A program made the position numbers and the translations under genes. Below, in pieces: positions 42,266 to 50,990 of a stretch of DNA of 64,000 bases. The stretch is from Xanthomonas sp. AM6 (GTDB lineage Bacteria > Pseudomonadota > Gammaproteobacteria > Xanthomonadales > Xanthomonadaceae), in contig NZ_CP106869.1 in the NCBI RefSeq assembly GCF_025665335.1, positions 1,514,501 to 1,578,500 on the forward strand. The letters run 5' to 3'. Numbering within the stretch: the first letter of the stretch is position 1; every line of letters starts with the position of its first letter. The notes beneath the pieces are model-generated. The model worked only from the letters and a program-made list of their open reading frames with translations. It was not told the DNA's origin and searched no databases.

Positions 42266-43528
42266 TCAGCCCAGCAGCAGGCGCGCGCCCAGCGCGCACA
42301 GCAGGGCGGGCGGCATCACCAGCGCGCCGACCTTCAGGAAGCGCCAGAAGCCCACGTCCTCGCCTTCGCGGCGGATCGCGGTCAGCCACAGGATGGTGGC
42401 CAGCGAGCCGGTGATCGACAGGTTCGGCCCCAGGTCCACGCCGATCAGCAGCGCGTCGACGACCAGTTGCGGCGGATGCGCCTGGGCGACGGTGGTGCTG
42501 GCGATCAGCCCGGCCGGCAGGTTGTTCATCAGGTTGGAGGCGAAGGCCAACAGGGCGCCCGACGCGCCGGCGGTCGCCACCGGCGACTGCGCGGCGGCAT
42601 CGGCCAGCTCCTGCGCGAGCAAGCCGATGATGCCGGTGCGCTGCAGCGCCTCGACCAGCACGAACAGCCCGGCCACCAGCGGCAGCACCGCCCACGACAC
42701 CGCCCTGGCCAGCGGCAGCGGCGATCGCCGGCCGCCCAGGCATACCGCCGCCAGCGTGGCCAGGCCGGCCAGGCAGGTGGGCAGGCCCAGGTCCAGGCCC
42801 AGCGCGGAGACGCCGACCAGCAGCGCCGCGGTGGCGAGGATGCCGGCCAGCGCGAAGGCGCCGCCGCGGCGCAGCGGCACCGTGTCCACGCGCTCGGCGC
42901 AGCGCCCGCGCAGGTCTTTGCGCTCGGCCCAGTACAGCATGCCGAAGGTGACGCCGATCGCCAGCAGCGACGGCAGCGCGAACGCCGCCATCCACGCGCC
43001 CAGCGTCGGCATGGTGCCGCCGTACAGCACCAGGTTGGCGGGATTGGAGATCGGCAGCACGAAGCTGGCGGCGTTGGCGATCAGCGCGCAGGCGAACAGC
43101 AGTGGCAGCGGCTTGGCCCCGGCCTTGCGCGCGGCGGCGTACACCGCCGGGGTCAGTACCACCGCGGTGGCGTCGTTGGACAGGAACGCGGTGACCACGA
43201 TGCCGACCCCGAACACCAGCGCGAACAGGCGCCGCGGCGAGCCCTTGGCCAGGTTCACCGCATGCATCGCCACCCAGTCGAACAGGCCTTCGGCGCGCGC
43301 GGTTTCCGACAGCAGCATCATCCCGATCAGGAACAGGTAGACGTCGTAGCCCTTCAGTACCGCACGCCAGGCGTCGATGCCGGGCATCAGCCCGAGCACC
43401 ATCAGCAGCAGCGCGCCGCCCACCGCCCACAGCGCCTCGGGCAGCTTGAACGGCCGCGCGATCACTCCGACGGTGGCCAGCGCGCAGATGCTCCAGGTGG
43501 CGAGGTTCGCCGCGTGCCCGCTCAGCAT
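42266..43528 (-). CDS. ArsB/CitM-type ion transporter superfamily permease
   Basis: A 420-residue inner-membrane protein with about 11-12 hydrophobic segments. The blocks LFDWVAMHAVNLAKGSPRRLFAL, AFLSNDATAVVLTPAV, ISNPANLVLYGG and SNLMNNLPAGLIAS match ArsB-like arsenite exporters and related ion permeases. No arsR, arsC or arsH gene is adjacent, so arsenite may not be the substrate; Na+/H+ or anion transport is possible. It converges with the amino-acid permease. Confidence 0.75.
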   Translation of the reverse strand: MLSGHAANLATWSICALATVGVIARPFKLPEALWAVGGALLLMVLGLMPGIDAWRAVLKGYDVYLFLIGMMLLSETARAEGLFDWVAMHAVNLAKGSPRRLFALVFGVGIVVTAFLSNDATAVVLTPAVYAAARKAGAKPLPLLFACALIANAASFVLPISNPANLVLYGGTMPTLGAWMAAFALPSLLAIGVTFGMLYWAERKDLRGRCAERVDTVPLRRGGAFALAGILATAALLVGVSALGLDLGLPTCLAGLATLAAVCLGGRRSPLPLARAVSWAVLPLVAGLFVLVEALQRTGIIGLLAQELADAAAQSPVATAGASGALLAFASNLMNNLPAGLIASTTVAQAHPPQLVVDALLIGVDLGPNLSITGSLATILWLTAIRREGEDVGFWRFLKVGALVMPPALLCALGARLLLG

Positions 43529-43967
43529 GCGCGTGCCGCCGCTGCAACTGGGCAGGGCGCGTGCCCGCTGCGCCGCCGGTGGCCGACGCGGGCGCTATGG
43601 CGGTGTGCGGCGGACGCGTGGGGAAGGACGGACATGGCGGCAATCGGCGCGCGCAGCGGCGAGGAGGAGCGGGCCGGCAAGGATAGCAAGCCGCTCGCTG
43701 CCGGCCGGGCGTTGGACGCAGCGCGCGGCGTTTGTGCGCGCTGGCATTCAGCGGCGAGGCGGCAACGAAGCGGCGACCGTAGATCCGCGAAAGCGGGTGC
43801 CAAGGCATGGTTGCGTCGCGCGCACGCAGCGCATGCGGCGACCGCCCGCATGTTCCTGCCGGACTTCAGAAACAGGCATCAGGTCTGCGGATGCGCTGCC
43901 AATACGCGTTGCAGACAGCAATCGCCCCGACCATGCTTTGCCAATCCCCAATCCCCAATCCCCGCCG
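43529..43967. other. Intergenic region with a short GGGATT-type repeat
   Basis: No supported gene in 439 bases. At 43940-43968 lie tandem CCAATCCCCAATCCCC units of the same family as those beside pilT, immediately after the stop of the gene at 43968-44417. The rest is without recognisable signals. Confidence 0.45.
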
Positions 43968-44417
43968 CTAAGGCACATGCCTGTCGATCCAGCGCTGCAG
44001 GAAGTCGCTCAGGCTCAGCTTGGTCGGCGGCGATAGACCGGCGCTGCGGACGAAGCCGGCCGCGGCCTGCGCGAAGTCCTGTTTCGCGCGCCGCGTCGCC
44101 TGTTGCGCCGCCGCCTGCTGCTGGCGCAACTGCACGAGGTGCAGCGACGGCCGCCCGGGCGGGGCGAACTTCTGGTCGCGGCGCAACGCATCGGCGGACA
44201 GGGTGGTGGCGTGCGCGGCGTGCAGCAGCGCCTGCTTGGCCTGCAGCAACTGCAGCAGCCATTGCCCGGTTTCGCTGAGCCGCCACGGTGCGGCGGGATC
44301 GGAGGTGGCGGTCAGCAACGGCGGGACCGCGGTGTCGGCGAGGCTGGCGGCGCTGGCGTCCAGGCGCTGCAGCCGCGCGAGAAAGTCGGCCTGTGCGAAG
44401 GCGGCATCGGTTGCCAT
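43968..44417 (-). CDS. Hypothetical protein, helical
   Basis: A 149-residue protein with no recognised family. It is rich in Ala, Gln and Leu and likely all-helical, with probable coiled-coil stretches (WLLQLLQAKQALLHAAHA and QLRQQQAAAQQATRRAKQDFAQ). It ends in LSDFLQRWIDRHV. There is no signal peptide or TM segment. Coding is supported by length, an acceptable ATG and third-position bias, not by homology. Confidence 0.5.
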   Translation of the reverse strand: MATDAAFAQADFLARLQRLDASAASLADTAVPPLLTATSDPAAPWRLSETGQWLLQLLQAKQALLHAAHATTLSADALRRDQKFAPPGRPSLHLVQLRQQQAAAQQATRRAKQDFAQAAAGFVRSAGLSPPTKLSLSDFLQRWIDRHVP

Positions 44418-44590
44418 GGGCGGCCCGGGAAGAAGCGAGGGCGGACTGTACGCGGTTTTGCCGTGCGAGTGGAGGCAGCGCGGCCGCTGGAGCGCACCGC
44501 TACCGTTTCTGTGCTGCCTTCGTCTGGCCTGATGCGGGTAGCGTCAGGCGCATTCCGGTGCTGACGTTGTCGCGCGGGGGGACGGTTTCG

Positions 44591-44615
44591 GTCGCGGCTG
44601 AAGCCGCTCCTACAG
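44591..44615. repeat. Single REP-like arm
   Basis: GTCGCGGCTGAAGCCGCTCC, the right-hand arm of the REP-like element, occurs alone between the hypothetical gene and the lipoprotein esterase gene, just past the esterase stop. Confidence 0.65.
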
Positions 44616-44647
44616 GGAGTAAAGGACCGAAACCGCCGGTCCGCGGT

Positions 44648-45481
44648 TCAGCTGCCGCCGGTCGCGGTTTCCGGCGCCGCGTCGGCGGTGTCGCCGCCCC
44701 GCTTCTGCGCGAACAGCCACTGCCACATCTTCGGGTCGCGGTAGGTGGCGTCCCAGGCGTTGTGGTTGCCCTGCGGGTATTCGGTGTAGCGCACGTCGGC
44801 GTCCAGGTTCTTGAACGCGCGGTAGATCTTGCGGTCGTCGTGCGGCAGCACCACGTCGTCCTGCGCGCCGTGGAAGATCCACACCGGGATCCGCTGCAGG
44901 CGTTCGGCCAGCGCGGTGTAGGGGTCGGGCAGCTCCGCCACCGGGGTGACCACCAGGTATTCGCGGTCCTCGTGCGGGGACAGGATCGCGCCGCACACCG
45001 GCACCAACGCGGCGAAGCGCTGCGGCTGCTGCAGCGCGATCTCCCAGGTGCCGTAGCCGCCCATCGACATGCCGGTCAGGTAGGTGCGCTGCGGATCGGC
45101 GCCGAATTCGGCGCTGGCCGCGTCCAGCGCCTGCAGCGCCATCGTCGCGTTGATCCCGTTCCATTCCTGGTCTTCCGGCACCTGCGGCATCACCACCAGC
45201 GCCGGGAAGTCGGCCAGGTGGCGGCGCAGGTACGGGCCCACGCCGGCATCGGCCTGCTGCTTGCCGTCGCTGCCGCGCTCGCCGGAGCCGTGCAGGAACA
45301 GCACCACCGGCAGCGGCCCCTGGCGGTGCGGCGGCGCCGGCACGAACACCTGGTAGCGGTACAGGCGCCCGTCGACAGTCAGCTGGCGCGACACGAAATG
45401 GCCGCTGGCCGGGTCGCTGGGCAGGCTGCTGCAGCCGACCATCGACAGGCACAGCAGGAGCAGCAACGAACGCATGGACAT
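44648..45481 (-). CDS. Lipoprotein alpha/beta hydrolase (esterase/PHB-depolymerase-like)
   Basis: A 277-residue predicted lipoprotein: the signal MRSLLLLLCLSMVGC ends in a lipobox. The hydrolase core has the oxyanion HGSGERG, nucleophile Ser139 in GMSMGGYG, acidic residue near 208 in FHGAQDD and His240 in QGNHNAW. This is the arrangement of predicted peptidase/feruloyl-esterase-like hydrolases. The likely location is the periplasmic side of a membrane. The substrate is unknown. MSMRSL and MRSL starts are both possible. Confidence 0.82.
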   Translation of the reverse strand: MSMRSLLLLLCLSMVGCSSLPSDPASGHFVSRQLTVDGRLYRYQVFVPAPPHRQGPLPVVLFLHGSGERGSDGKQQADAGVGPYLRRHLADFPALVVMPQVPEDQEWNGINATMALQALDAASAEFGADPQRTYLTGMSMGGYGTWEIALQQPQRFAALVPVCGAILSPHEDREYLVVTPVAELPDPYTALAERLQRIPVWIFHGAQDDVVLPHDDRKIYRAFKNLDADVRYTEYPQGNHNAWDATYRDPKMWQWLFAQKRGGDTADAAPETATGGS

Positions 45482-45779
45482 GGGCGGCCCTCGGCGGTGG
45501 GAACCCTCAGTATCGGCGTCCCGGCGCTTGCGCGTAAGAGCGCGGCGCCGCCGCGGCCGGGGCCGGACATGCGCCAGTCAGGCGCAGGCCTGGCGATGTT
45601 CGGCCTGGCGTGCGGTGACAGGCGCAGGAACGGCTGGTGCACGTGGTCTTCGGCGATGCCGGTGTTGCGTGCGCCCGGCAAGCGCCGGCGGGCAGGCCAG
45701 CAAGGGGACGGGAATCCGCGCGCCGCTGAGGTCGCAGCGGCGACGCGGCAGCCGCGCCGAGCGAGCCCCGCGCGTGGAC

Positions 45780-47138
45780 CTACAGCAGCACCAGCGTCGC
45801 CAGGCCGAGGAAGCTGAGGAAGCCCATCACGTCGGTCACGGTGGTCAGGATCACCCCGCCGGCCAGCGCCGGATCGAAGCCCAGGCGCTTGAGCGTCAGC
45901 GGCACCAGCACCCCGCCGAGCGCGGCGGTGAGCAGGTTGATGGTCAGCGCCGAGCCGATCACCAGCGACAGCAGCGGCTGGCCGAACCACGCCCACACGA
46001 TCAGGCCCAGGCCGATGCCCAGCGCCAGGCCGTTGATCAGCGCCACCGCCAGTTCCTTGCGCAGCAGCACGGTGACGTTGGACGCACCGATCTGGCCCAG
46101 CGCCAGGCCGCGCACCATCAGCGCCAGCACCTGGGTGCCGGCGTTGCCGCCCATGCCGGCCACGATCGGCATCAGCGCGGCCAACGCCACCAGCTTGGCG
46201 ATGGTGCCCTCGAACTGGCTGACCACGCTGGAGGCGATGAACGCGGTGCCCAGGTTGATGGTCAGCCACAGCAGGCGGCGCCGGAACGCGCGCCGCACCG
46301 GGCTGAACATGTCCTCGTCCTCGTCCAGGCCGGCGGCGCTGAACGCCTGGTGCTCGGCCTGCTCGCGGATGATGTCGACCACGTCGTCGATGGTGATGCG
46401 GCCGAGCAGGATGTTGTTGTCGTCCACCACTGGCGCGGAGATCCAGTCGTGGTCGGAGAACTGCCGCGCGACCTCCTCGGCGCCTTCGCCGACGTCGATG
46501 GCCGGCTGCTCGTCGTCGATCAGCCGGTTGATCGGGGTCGAATCCTCGTGCGTCACCAGCGCGGCCAGCGAGACCCGGCCCAGGTACTGGTGGCGGCGGC
46601 TGACCACGAACAGGTGGTCGGTGTGGTCGGGCAGTTCGCCGCGCAGGCGCAGGTAGCGCAGCACCACGTCGACGTTGACGTCGGCGCGCACGGTGACCAC
46701 GTCCGGGTTCATCAGGCGCCCGGCGCTGTCCTCGGGATAGGACAGCACCTGTTCCAGGCGCTCGCGGTTCTCGCGGTCCATCGACTTGAGCACCTCGTCG
46801 ATGACCGTGTCGGGCAGGTCCTCGACCAGGTTGGCCAGGTCGTCGATGTCCAGGTCTTCGACCGCGGCGACGATCTCGTCCGGGTCCATGTCCGCGAGCA
46901 GGCTCTCGCGCACTTCCTCGCCGACGTGCAGCAGCACCTCGCCGTCGTCTTCCGGGTCGACCAGGCCCCACACCACCACGCGCTTGCCCGGCGGCAGCGA
47001 CTCGAGCAGGTTGCCGATCTCGGCCGGCGCCAGCGTATTGACCAGCCGCCGCACCGGGCCCAGGCGCCCGCTGTCCAGCGCATCGGACAGCAAACGCAGC
47101 TGCCGCGCGGTCTTGTCGTGGCGGACGGCATCGGCCAT
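45780..47138 (-). CDS. mgtE: Magnesium transporter MgtE
   Basis: A 452-residue Mg2+ channel. The N-terminal helical MgtE domain has LLESLPPGKRVVVWGLVDPED; a CBS pair (HLFVVSRRHQYLGRVSLAAL and APVVDDNNILLGRITIDDV) senses magnesium. Five C-terminal TM helices carry the pore motif ALMPIVAGMGGNAGTQVLAL. Length and domain order are standard. It lies about 300 bases upstream of the esterase gene and appears independently transcribed. Confidence 0.95.
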   Translation of the reverse strand: MADAVRHDKTARQLRLLSDALDSGRLGPVRRLVNTLAPAEIGNLLESLPPGKRVVVWGLVDPEDDGEVLLHVGEEVRESLLADMDPDEIVAAVEDLDIDDLANLVEDLPDTVIDEVLKSMDRENRERLEQVLSYPEDSAGRLMNPDVVTVRADVNVDVVLRYLRLRGELPDHTDHLFVVSRRHQYLGRVSLAALVTHEDSTPINRLIDDEQPAIDVGEGAEEVARQFSDHDWISAPVVDDNNILLGRITIDDVVDIIREQAEHQAFSAAGLDEDEDMFSPVRRAFRRRLLWLTINLGTAFIASSVVSQFEGTIAKLVALAALMPIVAGMGGNAGTQVLALMVRGLALGQIGASNVTVLLRKELAVALINGLALGIGLGLIVWAWFGQPLLSLVIGSALTINLLTAALGGVLVPLTLKRLGFDPALAGGVILTTVTDVMGFLSFLGLATLVLL

Positions 47139-47238
47139 GCGCTGCTCCTGTGGGTAGAGGGCCGCGCTCCGAAGGACGCGGTCGGTCAGATGTTCATCGC
47201 AACATTATCGCCTGCATGTTGCGGGAAGCACAGCGGGC

Positions 47239-47262
47239 CGGGATTGGGGATTGGGGATTTGC
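47239..47262. repeat. GGGATTGGGG repeat, left copy
   Basis: Three tandem GGGATT(G) units. The opposed copy at 47532-47563 could pair with it, enclosing a REP-like element. Confidence 0.6.
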
Positions 47263-47340
47263 AACGGCGTGGCGCGGCGGCGACACCGCGGCGGGCGCGT
47301 GGCGAAAAAAGCGCCAGGCCCGAAATCGGCGTCCGTTCCC

Positions 47341-47403
47341 TGCAGGAGGGGCACTCATCCCGCGCCATTGCCGCCAACGCGTCGGGGCTGAAGCCCCTCC
47401 ACC
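47341..47403. repeat. Divergent REP-like element
   Basis: Left arm TGCAGGAGGGGCACTCATCC and right arm GGGGCTGAAGCCCCTCCACC are variants of the REP-like family with GGGGC replacing GCGGC. Confidence 0.6.
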
Positions 47404-47531
47404 TGGCGCGCAGCTGCGGACCCCGAATCCCGGCTTTCAACAGGAGCGATGGGACCAGGAAGCGCGGGAGTCAGGGCAGGGCGCCACACCGCGCGCAGGC
47501 GGCACCGGCGGCCGCGCACGCTCTTGTTCTT

Positions 47532-47563
47532 GCGAATCCCGAATCCCGAATCCCGAATCCCGG
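47532..47563. repeat. CGAATCCCGAATCCC repeat, right copy
   Basis: Four tandem units of GAATCCC directly downstream of the ptsI stop codon, in opposite orientation to the copy at 47239-47262. Confidence 0.65.
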
Positions 47564-47564
47564 C

Positions 47565-49280
47565 TCACCCCAACCAGCGCTCGATGCCCTTGCGGTCGCG
47601 CGCCTGCAGCAGCTTGGCGCCGCGCAGGCGCAGCGCCTGCAGGTCGGTGTCGCGGATCACCCGGCGCACTTCCAGCATCGTCGCCGGGTGCAGGCTGAAT
47701 TCGCGCAGGCCCAGCGCTAGCAGGATCGGGGTCAGCGCCGGGTCGCCGGCGATCTCGCCGCACACCGCCACCGGCTTGGCATGGGCCTGGCCGGTGGCGA
47801 TCACCTGCGCGATCAGCCGCAGCACCGCCGGGTGCAGCGGCGAATACAGTTCGCCCAGCGCCTCGTTGTTGCGGTCGGCGGCGAGCAGGTACTGCACCAG
47901 GTCGTTGGTGCCGATGGACAGGAAGTCGATCGCGTCGATGAAGGTGTCCAGCGCGATCGCCGCGGCCGGCACCTCGATCATCGCGCCGACCTGCACCTGC
48001 TCGGCGATGGCGTGGCCTTCGCGGCGCAGCTGCGCGGCGATGCGCTTGAGATGCCGGCGCATCGCCATGATCTCCTCGCGCGCGCTGACCATCGGCAGCA
48101 GCACCCGCACCGGGCCGTAGCCGGAAGCGCGCAGGAGCGCGCGCAGCTGCGTGTCCGAGACCCTGGGCCGGGCCAGCGACAGGCGCACGCCACGCAGGCC
48201 CAGCGCCGGGTTCTGCTCGTTGCTCATGGTCAGGCCGGTGCGGTCGGCCTTGTCCGCGCCCAGGTCCAGGGTGCGGATCGTCACCGGCCGCCCGCTCATG
48301 CCCAGCACCGCGTCGCGATAGGTGCGGAACTGCTCTTCCTCGTCGGGCAACGCGTCGCGCTGCAGGAACAGGAATTCGGTGCGGTACAGGCCCAGGCCGT
48401 CGGCGCCCAGCGCATGCGCGCGGGCCACGTCCTCGCGCGACTCGGCGTTGGCCAGCAGCACGATGTCCTCGCCGTCGCGGGTGCGGCTGGGCTTGGAGCG
48501 CAGCTTGCCGAGCCCGCGCTGCAGCCGGGCCTGGTCGCGCACGCGGGTGCGGTAGTCGTGCAGGTCCTCGGGCGTGGGCTCGACGATCACCGCGCCCTGC
48601 ACGCCGTCGACGATCAGCACGTCGCCGTCGTTGATCTTCTGCAGCGCGTCGGCGACGCCGACCACCAGCGGCAGGTGCAGGCTGCGCGCCAGGATCGCGC
48701 TGTGCGACAGCGCGCTGCCGGCGCTGGTGACGATGCCGACCACGCCCTGCGCCTGCAGCTGCGCCAGCTCCGACGGCGCCACGTTCTCGCACACCAGGAT
48801 CTCGCCGGCCAGGCCGGCGCTGTCGGGCTGGCGCTTCTGCAGGAACGCGTGGATGCGCCCGATCACATGGTCCAGGTCGTCCATGCGGCTTTTCAGGTAG
48901 GCGTCTTCCATCGCGTCGAACACGGTCGCCAGGCGGTCGCGCTGCAGGCGCAGCGCGTAGTCGGCGCTGTAGCGGCCGGTGCGGATCAGTTCGTCCAGGC
49001 CGTGCAGCAGTTCCGGGTCGTCGAGCAGCAGCGCGTGCAGGTCGAGGAACTCGCCGACCTCCTTGGCCAGGGCGCCGTGCAGGCGCTGGCGCAGGCCGTG
49101 CATCTCCTCGCGCGCGGCGTTCACCGCCAGGTGCAGGCGTTCCAGTTCCTCGGGCACCTGCGCCGCGCCGATGCGCTGCTCGGCCACGTCCAGCGCATGC
49201 GGCAGGCGCACGCGCGCGCGGCCCAGCGCGTTGCCGCGCGAGGCGCCATGGCCGGCGATGCGCAGGCTCACCGCGCGCAC
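47565..49280 (-). CDS. ptsI: PTS enzyme I (phosphoenolpyruvate-protein phosphotransferase)
   Basis: A 571-residue cytoplasmic enzyme that autophosphorylates from PEP and passes phosphate to HPr. The active His lies in GSALSHSAILARS. The PEP-binding TIM barrel has GLGLYRTEFLFLQRD, QNPALGLRGVRLSL and the Cys in VAVCGEIAGDP. Length matches EI without a GAF domain. A GTG start at 49280 gives the standard N-terminus; no better start is in frame. It lies 46 bases after ptsH in a regulatory PTS cluster. Confidence 0.95.
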   Translation of the reverse strand: MRAVSLRIAGHGASRGNALGRARVRLPHALDVAEQRIGAAQVPEELERLHLAVNAAREEMHGLRQRLHGALAKEVGEFLDLHALLLDDPELLHGLDELIRTGRYSADYALRLQRDRLATVFDAMEDAYLKSRMDDLDHVIGRIHAFLQKRQPDSAGLAGEILVCENVAPSELAQLQAQGVVGIVTSAGSALSHSAILARSLHLPLVVGVADALQKINDGDVLIVDGVQGAVIVEPTPEDLHDYRTRVRDQARLQRGLGKLRSKPSRTRDGEDIVLLANAESREDVARAHALGADGLGLYRTEFLFLQRDALPDEEEQFRTYRDAVLGMSGRPVTIRTLDLGADKADRTGLTMSNEQNPALGLRGVRLSLARPRVSDTQLRALLRASGYGPVRVLLPMVSAREEIMAMRRHLKRIAAQLRREGHAIAEQVQVGAMIEVPAAAIALDTFIDAIDFLSIGTNDLVQYLLAADRNNEALGELYSPLHPAVLRLIAQVIATGQAHAKPVAVCGEIAGDPALTPILLALGLREFSLHPATMLEVRRVIRDTDLQALRLRGAKLLQARDRKGIERWLG

Positions 49281-49326
49281 CCGCGGCGGCGCGGCGTCGT
49301 GGCGCGCGGCGGCCGGCGCCGCATGC

Positions 49327-49596
49327 TCAGCTGTCCTCGTCGAAGCGCCGCTCGAACAGGCCGACCACGGCCTCCAGCGCGTCGGCTTCGTCGGCGCCGT
49401 CCACGCGCACGGTCACCGGCGTGCCCTGCGCGGCGGCCAGCAGCATCACGCCCATGATGCTCTTGGCGTTGACCTCGCGGCCCTTGGCCGCCAGCGTGGC
49501 GTTGCAACGGAACGAGGACAGCGTCTGCACCAGCTTGGCGGTCGCGCGCGCATGCAGGCCCAGGCGGTTGGATACGATGAGTTCGCGTTCAAGCAT
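49327..49596 (-). CDS. ptsH: PTS phosphocarrier protein HPr
   Basis: An 89-residue phosphocarrier. His15 in RLGLHARATA accepts phosphate from enzyme I. Ser46 in AKSIMGVMLL is the site for HPr kinase, whose gene hprK is nearby. It passes phosphate to the EIIA proteins. Its start overlaps the mannose-type EIIA stop by eight bases, so the two are coupled. Confidence 0.96.
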   Translation of the reverse strand: MLERELIVSNRLGLHARATAKLVQTLSSFRCNATLAAKGREVNAKSIMGVMLLAAAQGTPVTVRVDGADEADALEAVVGLFERRFDEDS

Positions 49597-49981
49597 CGTC
49601 GATCACCACTCCGTTGCGCGAGCCAGCCGCCGCGGTCGCGGGCAACTGGTCCAGCCCCTGCTCGGGGTAGTTCATGATCCGCAGCAGCATCGGCAGGCTC
49701 AGCGCGGACACGCGCCGCACCGGGGTGCCCAGGCGCGCCAGCCTGGTCGCCAGGTTGCTCGGGCTGGCGCCGTACAGGTCGGTGACGACCAGCACGCCGT
49801 CGCCGTTATCGACCCGCCGCAACGCCGCCGACGCCTGCGGCAGCAGCGCGTCCAGGTCGGCATCGAGCGGCACTTCGAACGCTTCGGTCTTCAGCGGCAA
49901 TTGCCGCAACAATCCGGTCGCCACGCTCAACAGCGACGCGCCGACACCGGGATGAGTAATCAGGAGAATGCCACAGGCCAT
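49589..49981 (-). CDS. PTS mannose-type EIIA protein
   Basis: A 130-residue single-domain EIIA of the mannose family. The phosphorylatable His10 is in LLITHPGVGASLL, and VVTDLYGASPSNLATRL is the second family block. No EIIB, EIIC or EIID genes are present, so it probably serves as a regulator that reads HPr phosphorylation, not as part of a sugar importer. It overlaps ptsH and lies 130 bases after rapZ. Confidence 0.9.
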   Translation of the reverse strand: MACGILLITHPGVGASLLSVATGLLRQLPLKTEAFEVPLDADLDALLPQASAALRRVDNGDGVLVVTDLYGASPSNLATRLARLGTPVRRVSALSLPMLLRIMNYPEQGLDQLPATAAAGSRNGVVIDDA

Positions 49982-50028
49982 GGACGAACGTTAACAGGTC
50001 GGGCAGGGCGCAGGGAATGGCTGGAAGG

Positions 50029-50107
50029 CCGGGATTGGGGATTCGCAAACGCCAGAGCAACGGCCGCAGCCGCTCCGCTTTTGCCAATCCCCAATCCCTA
50101 ATCCCGG
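50029..50107. repeat. Inverted GGGATTGGGGATT repeat between rapZ and the EIIA gene
   Basis: The left arm CCGGGATTGGGGATTCGC (from 50029) and right arm GCCAATCCCCAATCCCTAAT (from 50083) could form a stem across about 35 bases. It fills the gap after the rapZ stop and before the EIIA start, and may reduce read-through into ptsH-ptsI. Confidence 0.7.
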
Positions 50108-50111
50108 CCCC

Positions 50112-50990
50112 TCAGTCCTGCTCCCGGTGGAACGTCGCCACCTCCGGCCAGCCCTGCTCGCGCGCGTGGCGTGCCAGGCGTTCGGCCAGGTACACCGAGC
50201 GGTGCTTGCCGCCGGTGCAGCCGAAGGCGATGGTGACGTAGCTGCGGGTGTCGTTGCGCAGCCGCGGCAGCCAGGTGTCGAGGAAGCCGACGATCTGTGC
50301 GGTGTACTGCTGCACTTCCGGTTGCGCGTCCAGGTAGTCGCGCACGCCGCCGTCGCGGCCGGTCAGCGGGCGCAGTTCCGGGTCCCAGTGCGGGTTGGGC
50401 AATACCCGCGCGTCGAACACAAAGTCGGCTTCGGCCGGCACGCCGCGCCTGTAGGCGAAGGACTCGAACAGCAGCGACAGGCTGTTCTCGTGGGTCAGCG
50501 CGAACTCGGTGGTCACCCGCCGGCGCAGCTGGTGCACGTTGAGCGCGCTGGTGTCGATCACCGCGTCGGCCTCGCGGCGCAGCGGCTCGGTGAGCGCGCG
50601 CTCGCGTTCGATCGCCTCGGGCAGCGACAGGCCCAGGTGCGACAGCGGGTGGCGGCGGCGGGTGTCGGCGTAGCGCTTGATCAGCGCCTCGTCGGTGGCG
50701 TCGAAGAACAGCAGCCGCGCGTCCAGGCCGAACTGCGCCACCGCCTCGCGCCAGCGCGACAGCTGCGCCAGGTCGCTGTGGCGGTTGCGCACGTCGATGC
50801 CCACCGCCAGCTTGCTGGGGCCGACGTCGTCGCGCACCAGGCTCTTGACGAAGGCCGGCAGCAGTTCCACCGGCAGGTTGTCGACGCAGTAGTAGTCCAG
50901 GTCCTCGAAGGTCTTCAGCGCCACCGACTTGCCGGAGCCGGACAGGCCGCTGACGATCACCAGGGTGGAGGTGTTCGCCACCGCGTTCAT
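50112..50990 (-). CDS. rapZ: RNase adapter protein RapZ
   Basis: A 292-residue protein. Walker A GLSGSGKS is at residues 15-22 and [13 protein letters not shown] follows. The C-terminal domain has [17 protein letters not shown] and the [17 protein letters not shown] motif. In E. coli RapZ guides RNase E to the GlmZ small RNA and senses glucosamine-6-phosphate. Its ATG overlaps the hprK stop (ATGA), so it is coupled to HPr kinase. The RNA target in this organism is not visible here. Confidence 0.95.
   Translation of the reverse strand: MNAVANTSTLVIVSGLSGSGKSVALKTFEDLDYYCVDNLPVELLPAFVKSLVRDDVGPSKLAVGIDVRNRHSDLAQLSRWREAVAQFGLDARLLFFDATDEALIKRYADTRRRHPLSHLGLSLPEAIERERALTEPLRREADAVIDTSALNVHQLRRRVTTEFALTHENSLSLLFESFAYRRGVPAEADFVFDARVLPNPHWDPELRPLTGRDGGVRDYLDAQPEVQQYTAQIVGFLDTWLPRLRNDTRSYVTIAFGCTGGKHRSVYLAERLARHAREQGWPEVATFHREQD

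Larger units (their letters stand above)
47139..47564. other. Intergenic block of dispersed repeats between ptsI and mgtE
   Basis: No gene is supported in 426 bases. The region is made largely of repeats: GGGATTGGGG units at 47239-47262, a REP-like pair at 47341-47403 (GCAGGAGGGGCACTC and GGGGCTGAAGCCCCTCC), and CGAATCCCGAATCCC units in the opposite orientation at 47532-47563, reaching the ptsI stop. Confidence 0.6.
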
